64,000 bases of DNA from Telmatospirillum siberiense (GTDB lineage: Bacteria; Pseudomonadota; Alphaproteobacteria; Rhodospirillales; Magnetospirillaceae). A program made the position numbers and the translations under genes. Below are positions 34,399 to 40,495 of this stretch, one piece after another. Under the pieces are notes generated by a model. It ran no database searches, was not told where the DNA came from, and was given only the letters and a program-made list of their open reading frames with translations. The stretch covers positions 23,182-87,181 of the forward strand of contig NZ_PIUM01000029.1 of assembly GCF_002845745.1 (NCBI RefSeq), written 5' to 3'. Position 1 is the stretch's first letter, and the number at the start of each line of letters is the position of its first letter.

Positions 34399-35858
34399 CC
34401 GGGCCGCCCTCCCCAGGCGTAGTGGTGGGACGCCATCGGCCACGGATTGCCGGAGGGCCAGGCGAGCACCTTCCGGCGGTCCAGCAGCTCCAGTTGCCCG
34501 GCCCTGACGACGTTGCCGGCATGGCCGCCCATGGCGACATAGTCGTCGAGGCGCATGGTGAATTCGACGGGCGCCACCAGGGCCGGCGTCGGCACCGAGC
34601 CGAAAGCGTTCTTCGGCAGCAAGGTGACGTCCACCATGAAGGTGATGCCGCCGCCCGGCCAGACATAGGTGGGCGCGCCCCCGCAGGTCACATGGGTCAG
34701 CCCCTTCTTGACGGACTGGGTGAGCAGCACCGGATTTTCCGTCACCCCGGCGCGCAGCGAGCCTCCGGCGCCGGCGATGAACAGAACGGTGCACAACGCC
34801 GGCTCGCAGTTTTCCCGGATCCTTTCGACCGTGGCCGCCACCGCGTCGGGCATCGGCGCGGGAACCGGGATCAGGGCGTCATCCAGCAGGTAATAGCCGG
34901 AATGCTCGCCGGTGGTGCTGACCATCAGGAGACGCAGGCCCGGGCGGGCATATCTGGCGTCGAAGCGCTCGATGATCGACAGGGGCTCGGTGATGTCGGT
35001 GCCGCCCCAGCCGGTGCCGGGATCGGCCACCTGGAAGTAGCGCCCCGGGGTGGACCGCCGGCCGCGGAGGACCACGCCGCTTTCCGGCAGGCCCAGATAG
35101 CGGCCGGCCTTATGTTCGGTCAGCACGCCGGTGATATGGTCGTCCACCACCACCACCTCGTCGACCAGCCCGGCCCACTGCTTGGCGAAGATGCCGATGG
35201 TGGCCGAACCGCAGCCGACCCGCATGCGGTCCTCGGGCACGTCATTGACCACCGGCGGACGGCCGGCCTGCACCAGCACGCGGGCCCCGCCGTCGATGAC
35301 CAGCTCCACCGCCTGACGGTTGGACAGCTCCAGCAGGGTCCGGCAGGTCTGCCTCCCCTCGGCCTTGCTGCCGCCGGTCAGATGATGGACGCCGCCCAGG
35401 GACAGCATCTGCGAGCCGTATTCCCCGGTGGTGACGTGACCGACCGCCTCGCCGTCGCGGCGCACCACGGCGCCTTCCGGCCCGAGGAAACGGTCGGTGT
35501 CGACCTTCACCTTGACGCCGCAATAGCTGAAGATGCCTTCGGTGACCACGGTCACCATGTCGACGCCCTCATGGGTGCTGGCAACGATGAAAGGGGCCGG
35601 TTTGTAATCGGGATAGGTGGTGGCGGCGCCGATGCCGGTGACGAACTGCCGGCCGTCCTCGGCCGCCTGGGCGTCCCATTCCCGTTCGAGGAAAGGAACA
35701 GCGTCGCCGTCGGCCTCCATGGTTCGTTGGAGTACAATCAAAGGATCGACACGAACCAGCTCCCCGCCGACATTGGCATAGCGATCGCAAGCGCCGCCGC
35801 GGCCCTCGCGGATCCGGCACAATACCGGGCAAGCGTCGCAGTTGATGATGTCACTCAC
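34395..35858 (-). CDS. hnr: 6-hydroxynicotinate reductase-like protein
   Basis: A 487-residue protein. Near the N terminus it has an Fe-S motif, INCDACPVLCRIREGRGGAC (Cys at about 9, 12, 16 and 26). Then come FLEREWDAQAAEDGRQFVTG, EGIFSYCGVKVKVDTDRFLG and DDHITGVLTEHKAGRYLGLP. The overall pattern matches 6-hydroxynicotinate reductase, which reduces 6-hydroxynicotinate to 1,4,5,6-tetrahydro-6-oxonicotinate with ferredoxin-type electrons. The GTG at 35858 has AGGGAG 7 nt upstream; a GTG at 35861 or further upstream is possible. It is the first of eight genes in the operon ending at 27687 and carries the locus operator 63 bp upstream. The recognition is from sequence pattern plus enamidase context. 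Confidence 0.78.
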   Translation of the reverse strand: MSDIINCDACPVLCRIREGRGGACDRYANVGGELVRVDPLIVLQRTMEADGDAVPFLEREWDAQAAEDGRQFVTGIGAATTYPDYKPAPFIVASTHEGVDMVTVVTEGIFSYCGVKVKVDTDRFLGPEGAVVRRDGEAVGHVTTGEYGSQMLSLGGVHHLTGGSKAEGRQTCRTLLELSNRQAVELVIDGGARVLVQAGRPPVVNDVPEDRMRVGCGSATIGIFAKQWAGLVDEVVVVDDHITGVLTEHKAGRYLGLPESGVVLRGRRSTPGRYFQVADPGTGWGGTDITEPLSIIERFDARYARPGLRLLMVSTTGEHSGYYLLDDALIPVPAPMPDAVAATVERIRENCEPALCTVLFIAGAGGSLRAGVTENPVLLTQSVKKGLTHVTCGGAPTYVWPGGGITFMVDVTLLPKNAFGSVPTPALVAPVEFTMRLDDYVAMGGHAGNVVRAGQLELLDRRKVLAWPSGNPWPMASHHYAWGGRPG

Positions 35859-35920
35859 CACAGATCTCCCTGATCCCTGAAGCCCGGCCCGGAGAAACGG
35901 CCCGACGACAGGAATATCAT

Positions 35921-35934
35921 ATGTGTACGCACAA
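35921..35934 (-). promoter_or_regulatory. nic-locus 14-bp operator, hnr copy
   Basis: On the hnr strand: TTGTGCGTACACAT, 63 bp before the GTG start. Upstream lies the perfect palindrome CTCTTTTAAAAGAG (35962-35975), whose role is unknown. Confidence 0.7.
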
Positions 35935-36020
35935 AAACAAGATGCATGCACAAAAATAAGACTCTTTTAAAAGAGACTATTTTTTATGCAGAATATCCGG
36001 ACATCACGGCCCGAAAGCAA

Positions 36021-36055
36021 ACAACCTGCGATGAGCCGCGCTCATCGCAGGTTGT
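36021..36055 (-). terminator. terminator of the ferredoxin reductase gene
   Basis: Perfect 16-bp arms (ACAACCTGCGATGAGC and its complement) around a 3-base loop, 38 bp past the fpr stop, followed on that strand by TTTGCTTT. It isolates fpr from the hnr operon. Confidence 0.8.
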
Positions 36056-36092
36056 TCGGCGCGGCGCCAAGGGCGCATGAGGGGCGCCGCTA

Positions 36093-36866
36093 TTACTGTT
36101 CGACGAAGGCCTTCTCGATCACATATTCGGCGGGATCCGAGCTGCTGCCTTCGCTCAGACCGGCCTCCTCCAGCAGGCGCTGGGTGTCGCGCAACATGGC
36201 CGGACTGCCGCACAGCATGAAGCGATCGTCGGCGGCGTTGAGCGGCGGCAGACCGACATCGGCGAAAAGCTTGCCGCTGGCCATCAGATCGGTGATGCGC
36301 CCCTGGTTGCGGAAGGTCTCGCGGGTGACCGTCGGGTAATAAATCAGCTTTTCCCGCACCGTCTCGCCGAAAAATTCATTTTCCGGCAGTTCGCGCGTGA
36401 GCAGATCATGGTAGGCCAGTTCGGCCACCTGACGGCAACCATGCACCAGGACCACTTTCTCGAACCGCTCATAGGTTTCCGGATCCTTGAGCACGCTGAG
36501 AAAGGGGGCGAGGCCCGTGCCGGTGCCCAGCAGATAGAGGTTGCGGCCGGCGGTCAAATTGTCGAGCAGCAGGGTCCCGGTCGCCTTGGCGCCGACCAGG
36601 ATCTCATCGCCTTCGCGCAGATGCTGGAGGCGCGAGGTCAGCGGCCCGTCCGGCACCTTGATGCTGAAAAATTCGAGGGTTTCCTCGTAATTGGCGCTGG
36701 CCATGCTGTAGGCCCTGAGCAGGGGACGGCCGTCGACCGGAAGCCCGATCATCACAAACTGCCCGCTCCGGAAACGGAAGGAGCGGTCGCGGGTGGTGGT
36801 GAAACTGAAAAGATCGTCCGTCCAGTGATGGACCGACAGGACCGTTTCATGGCGGATACTGCTCAT
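36093..36866 (-). CDS. fpr: ferredoxin-NADP+ reductase
   Basis: A 257-residue FAD enzyme moving electrons between NADPH and ferredoxin or flavodoxin. It starts MSSIRHETVLSVHHWTDDLF. FAD binding: GRPLLRAYSMASANYEETLE (RxYS motif). NADP binding: LYLLGTGTGLAPFLSVLKDP and RFMLCGSPAMLRDTQRLLEE. The C terminus EYVIEKAFVEQ is typical of bacterial Fpr. The start has AGAGGAA upstream. Two copies of the nic operator lie 51 and 139 bp upstream, so it appears co-regulated with hnr and may supply its reductant. It is not in the hnr operon but has its own promoter and terminator. Confidence 0.9.
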   Translation of the reverse strand: MSSIRHETVLSVHHWTDDLFSFTTTRDRSFRFRSGQFVMIGLPVDGRPLLRAYSMASANYEETLEFFSIKVPDGPLTSRLQHLREGDEILVGAKATGTLLLDNLTAGRNLYLLGTGTGLAPFLSVLKDPETYERFEKVVLVHGCRQVAELAYHDLLTRELPENEFFGETVREKLIYYPTVTRETFRNQGRITDLMASGKLFADVGLPPLNAADDRFMLCGSPAMLRDTQRLLEEAGLSEGSSSDPAEYVIEKAFVEQ

Positions 36867-36916
36867 CTTCTTCCTCTGGCAAGATCGTTGCGCCGCACCC
36901 CAGTCGCGGCATCTAA

Positions 36917-36930
36917 ATGCGTGTACGCAT
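36917..36930 (+). promoter_or_regulatory. nic-locus 14-bp operator, fpr proximal copy
   Basis: ATGCGTGTACGCAT, palindromic at 12 of 14 positions, 51 bp before the fpr start. Confidence 0.72.
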
Positions 36931-37004
36931 AAATACAATCTATGTCAATAGATGTAGTTACCCAAGAAAACCGCCAAAATTATTGGAGGTATCCCGCTCA
37001 TATC

Positions 37005-37018
37005 ATATGTATACATAT
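37005..37018 (+). promoter_or_regulatory. nic-locus 14-bp operator, fpr distal copy
   Basis: ATATGTATACATAT, a perfect 14-bp palindrome, 139 bp before the fpr start. It is the most symmetric copy. No gene starts to its right, so it presumably also serves fpr. Confidence 0.7.
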
Positions 37019-37138
37019 TAATTGGGCGGTCGCCATGACGCGGCGGAACGAATGGAGACGCTCGTTGAAGGAGGAACGTGTCTCCCACCCCCGGCAGGGG
37101 CGGAAGCCCCCCGGCTTCACACCGGGGCTCCGCGGTCG

Positions 37139-38014
37139 TCACGATCGCAGATGGCGTCTGACCAGCAGGGGAAGCAGGATGCCGTCCCGAGGACCGATCG
37201 CCAGGGACAACAGATAGAGAGCCCCCGCCACCAATACAATGGCCGGACCCGACGGCCAATTGAACTGATAGGACAGCACCAGGCCGATATAGCCGGAAAC
37301 GAACGCCACGAGGGTCGCCAGACAGATCAGCGACCAGACCTCGCGCACCCAGAAGCGGGCCGCCGTCGCCGGAAGCATCATCAGCCCGACCGCCATCAGG
37401 GTGCCCAAGGCCTGGAAGCCGCTCACCATGTTGAGCACGACCAGGGTCAGGAACAACACATGGTAAAGGCCGCCCCTGCCGTTTAGCGCCCGCAGATACA
37501 GGGGATCGAAACATTCCGCCACCAGACCCCGGAAAATCACCGCCAGCACCATCAGCGTCGTGCTGGCCACCGAGGCCATCAGGATCAGCGACCCATCGTC
37601 GACGGCGAGAATGCTGCCGAACAGGACATGCATCAGATCGACGGCGCTGCCGTGGGTGGAAACGAGAAGCACCCCGATCGCCAGGGAAATCATGAAAAAG
37701 GAGGCGAAGCTCGCGTCCTCCTTCTGAGGCGTGAAACGGCTGACCAAGCCGGACGCCAGCGCCACCAGCAGACCGGCCAGGAAACCGCCCAGGCTCATGG
37801 CCGGCAGCGACATGCCAGCCAGCATGAAACCGATCGCCGCGCCGGGCAGCACCGAATGGGCCATGGTGTCGCCGATCAGGCTCATCCGGCGCAGCACCAG
37901 GAACACCCCCATCGCGCCCGAGCCGAGGGAAAGGGCGAGACAGGCGGCCAGGGCGCGCCGCATGAATCCGAAATCGGCGAAGGGGCCGATCAGCCAATCA
38001 TAGAGAAGGCTCAT
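37139..38014 (-). CDS. znuB: zinc ABC transporter permease ZnuB
   Basis: A 291-residue ABC-3 family permease starting MSLLYDWLIGPFADFGFMRR, with RRMSLIGDTMAHSVLPGAAI and FTPQKEDASFASFFMISLAI, both hallmarks of ZnuB/MntB permeases, and about eight membrane segments. The start overlaps the znuC stop by 4 bp. It is the last gene of a three-gene operon preceded by a Zur-like box. Confidence 0.9.
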   Translation of the reverse strand: MSLLYDWLIGPFADFGFMRRALAACLALSLGSGAMGVFLVLRRMSLIGDTMAHSVLPGAAIGFMLAGMSLPAMSLGGFLAGLLVALASGLVSRFTPQKEDASFASFFMISLAIGVLLVSTHGSAVDLMHVLFGSILAVDDGSLILMASVASTTLMVLAVIFRGLVAECFDPLYLRALNGRGGLYHVLFLTLVVLNMVSGFQALGTLMAVGLMMLPATAARFWVREVWSLICLATLVAFVSGYIGLVLSYQFNWPSGPAIVLVAGALYLLSLAIGPRDGILLPLLVRRHLRS

Positions 38015-38757
38015 GCCGCGCCCCGACAAACTTCCGCGTCGCCGTCCCACGCCTCGCTCATCGCCCGCGCCCGCAGCAGATTGGCCGGGGTCAGCACCTC
38101 TTCCGTCGGCCCGCCGGCCACCACTTCGCGGGCCATCAGCAGGCTTTGCGGAAAATGGCGGCGCACCTGATCGTGATCGTGCAATACGGCGAGAACCGTC
38201 CGCCCCTCCCGGTGCCAGCGGTCGATCAGTCGGATCAGATCGGCCGTCGTCCGGCTATCGACGGCGCTGAACGGCTCATCGAGCAGGATCAGGGGGCTGT
38301 CGGCGACCAGGACCCGGGCGAACAGCACCCTTTGGCGCTGGCCGGCGCTGACCGATCCGAAAGCCCGTCCCTCGAACCCGTCGAGCCCCACCGTCGACAA
38401 GGCCTTCGATGCCTCGACGCGCATGTCCAGGGTGATCCGCCCGAACGCCCCGGTCCGCCGCCACAGGCCCAACAGCACGACGTCCTGCACCGAAATCGGA
38501 AAACTGTCGTCGATGCCGGCCAGTTGCGGCAGATAGGCGATGTCCTTGGGAGAAACCCCATGCAGGCGCATGGCGCCCTCGGCCGGCTTCAGCAGTCCGG
38601 CGATGGTCTTGACCAGCGTGCTCTTGCCGGCGCCGTTGGGACCTATGATGGCGGTCAGGCTGCCCCTGGCGAAACCGCAGCTCACGTGATGGATGGCGGG
38701 GTGACGGTCGTAGGCGACGGTGACGTCGCGCAGGGACACCAGATCCGGTTCGGTCAT
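38011..38757 (-). CDS. znuC: zinc ABC transporter ATP-binding protein ZnuC
   Basis: A 248-residue ATPase starting MTEPDLVSLRDVTVAYDRHP. Walker A is IIGPNGAGKSTLVKTIAGLL, the signature SVSAGQRQRVLFARVLVADS and Walker B PLILLDEPFSAVDSRT. It overlaps both neighbours by 4 bp (small membrane protein upstream, znuB downstream). Confidence 0.9.
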   Translation of the reverse strand: MTEPDLVSLRDVTVAYDRHPAIHHVSCGFARGSLTAIIGPNGAGKSTLVKTIAGLLKPAEGAMRLHGVSPKDIAYLPQLAGIDDSFPISVQDVVLLGLWRRTGAFGRITLDMRVEASKALSTVGLDGFEGRAFGSVSAGQRQRVLFARVLVADSPLILLDEPFSAVDSRTTADLIRLIDRWHREGRTVLAVLHDHDQVRRHFPQSLLMAREVVAGGPTEEVLTPANLLRARAMSEAWDGDAEVCRGAA

Positions 38758-38897
38758 TTCCACCAGTCCAGCGCCCAGCCGACCACCAGCCACAGCCCGG
38801 CCGCCGTCGAAGCAGCGATAGCCAGACGGCTGCCGGCGCCCCACAGCATGGGCGAAACAATCGGCACGGCACGGTTCATCCGCCGCTCCATATGCAT
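38754..38897 (-). CDS. 47-residue membrane protein leading the znuCB operon
   Basis: The protein starts MHMERRMNRAVPIVSPMLWG, followed by one membrane segment (LAIAASTAAGLWLVVGWALD) and ends WWK. A perfect GGAGGT lies 6 nt before the ATG, and the stop overlaps znuC by 4 bp, so it is translated and coupled. It lies between a Zur-like box and znuC. I do not know a named family. A small accessory subunit of the zinc transporter is a reasonable inference. Confidence 0.7.
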   Translation of the reverse strand: MHMERRMNRAVPIVSPMLWGAGSRLAIAASTAAGLWLVVGWALDWWK

Positions 38898-38910
38898 GAC
38901 ACCTCCAGAC

Positions 38911-38928
38911 GTTATGTTATAACAAATC
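38911..38928. promoter_or_regulatory. Zur-like box of the znuCB operon
   Basis: GTTATGTTATAACAAATC contains the palindrome TGTTATAACA (38915-38924), 14 bp before the small-protein start. It matches the alphaproteobacterial Zur consensus built on GTTATA/TATAAC. Confidence 0.7.
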
Positions 38929-38994
38929 AGTTTGTCGCCTGCCTGTCTACGGGTTCTTGGTACAAGGCAGGCGGGTGAATGCGCCCTTGCCAAT

Positions 38995-39009
38995 TGTTAT
39001 ATTATAACA
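38995..39009. promoter_or_regulatory. Zur-like box of znuA
   Basis: TGTTATATTATAACA, a perfect palindrome around a central T. It lies 41 bp before the znuA start and is flanked by a wider ATTGTTAT/ATAACAAT inverted pair. Confidence 0.8.
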
Positions 39010-39050
39010 TAACAATTCATTCCCCATCAGCCGCAAGGAAAGAGATACCG

Positions 39051-39968
39051 ATGAATGGCCGCCTGTTGAGACGATCCGCCGCCGCCGCCGCGATGATCCT
39101 GCTGGCGTTGACCTCCGCCGCCTCGGCCGCGCCGCTGAAAGTCGTCGCCACCTTCAGCATCATCGGCGATCTGGTGAAAACCGTCGGCGGCGACGGGGTT
39201 TCCCTCACCACCCTGGTCGCCCCCGGCGGCGACGCCCATGTCTACGAACCGACGCCGCAAGACGCCAAGACCATCGCCGGAGCCGATCTGGTGGTGGTCA
39301 ACGGTCTCGGCATGGAAGGCTGGATCGATCGCCTGATCGCGGCGTCGGGATATCACGGCAAGATCCTCGTCGCCTCCGACGGCATCGCGCCGCAGACCAT
39401 GGTCGAGGAGGAGGACGGCGCCAAGGACGGCAAGCGCGTCACCGACCCCCACGCCTGGCAAAATCTGGCCAACGGGCGGATTTACGTCCGCAACATCGCC
39501 AAGGCCCTCGCCGAGGCCGATCCCGCCGGCGCGACGGGCTATGCCGAACGGGCCGGAAAACTGGACGGGGAGATCGCCGCCCTCGACGCCTGGGTCCGCC
39601 GGCAGATGGCCGAAATTCCGTCGGCCAAGCGCAAGATCATCACCTCGCACGACGCCTTCGGCTATTTCGGCGCCGCCTATGGGGTCACCTTCCTGGCGCC
39701 GGTCGGCCTCAGCACCGAAAGCGAGCCGACGGCGGCCGGCCTGGGCCAGCTCACCCGCCAGATCAAGAAGGAGGGCATCAAGGCCCTGTTCATCGAATCG
39801 ATGAGCGACCCCCGGCTGATCCGGCAACTGGCCCGGGAAAGCGGCGCGGTGGTCGGCGGCACCCTCTATTCCGACACCCTTTCCAAGGAGGGCGGTCCGG
39901 CCGACACCTATTTGAAGATGTTCCGCAACAATGTCCCGGCCATGGTCGAGGCCATGCGCAGGAACTGA
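39051..39968 (+). CDS. znuA: zinc ABC transporter substrate-binding protein ZnuA
   Basis: A 305-residue cluster A-I binding protein. The signal peptide is MNGRLLRRSAAAAAMILLAL with cleavage near ASA-AP. Metal ligands are at AHVYEPTPQD (His), DPHAWQNLANG (His), ITSHDAFGYF (His) and YSDTLSKEGG (Asp). The usual His-rich loop of ZnuA is missing (its place holds EEEDGAKDG), so manganese cannot be excluded from the protein alone. The Zur-like boxes on both sides of the divergent promoter favour zinc. AAGGAAAGAG precedes the ATG. Confidence 0.85.
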   Translation: MNGRLLRRSAAAAAMILLALTSAASAAPLKVVATFSIIGDLVKTVGGDGVSLTTLVAPGGDAHVYEPTPQDAKTIAGADLVVVNGLGMEGWIDRLIAASGYHGKILVASDGIAPQTMVEEEDGAKDGKRVTDPHAWQNLANGRIYVRNIAKALAEADPAGATGYAERAGKLDGEIAALDAWVRRQMAEIPSAKRKIITSHDAFGYFGAAYGVTFLAPVGLSTESEPTAAGLGQLTRQIKKEGIKALFIESMSDPRLIRQLARESGAVVGGTLYSDTLSKEGGPADTYLKMFRNNVPAMVEAMRRN

Positions 39969-39993
39969 ACGGGAAAAGAGGAAGTAATCCCTC

Positions 39994-40314
39994 AGTGGCA
40001 CCGGCGTCCCTGCCCATAGACGCTAACATAAGCCCTCGCCCCTTGTGGGAGAGGGCGGCGAGCGTAAGCGAGCGGGTGAGGGGTACGCGCGTCGGCGCGG
40101 CAAACGACTCACACGGATTCCTACACACCACAGAGGGATCGGCCTCAGGGCAATCACTTGTCCCGAGATTGATCGCATAAATCACCGGTTCGCGCAGCTA
40201 GACCGGGGGAAACCCTCACCCTCCCGCTTCGCGGGCCCCTCCCTCTCCCACTTCGTGGGCGAGGGGAGATTTTTCTTAATCCGAGCGCCTAGGGACGTCC
40301 CTGCCGGTGCCACT
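39994..40314. repeat. MITE-like element with 12-bp terminal inverted repeats
   Basis: AGTGGCACCGGC at 39994-40005 and its exact complement at 40303-40314. Inside are CCCTCGCCCC...GGGAGAGGG palindromic blocks and the phrase TAGACGCTAACATAA. A shortened version of the internal unit occurs at 47036-47103. No gene is seen. Confidence 0.6.
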
Positions 40315-40383
40315 CGTGCTTATCCAAGGCGGGGGCTGCACTGATAAAACCAGGCCCGGCTGAGGGACAAAAATTTATATTAA

Positions 40384-40405
40384 GGCAATCGGTTCACCGA
40401 TTGCC
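40384..40405. promoter_or_regulatory. 10-bp-arm hairpin upstream of the fusion oxidoreductase gene
   Basis: Perfect arms GGCAATCGGT and ACCGATTGCC around TC, 90 bp before the ATG at 40496. It follows an AT-rich patch. It could be an operator or a leader hairpin. Confidence 0.5.
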
Positions 40406-40495
40406 CCGGACACACCGACAGGCTCCTTGAAGGCAAGGCGGCGGAAGGCTAACGTACCGGCCAAACAATTCCGCCCCCAAGCCTCCGAGAAAGCC

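Noticed and set aside
36942..37217. A 91-codon plus-strand frame downstream of the fpr promoter
   Set aside because: It contains the perfect operator palindrome and runs into the znuB 3' end; no coding signal.
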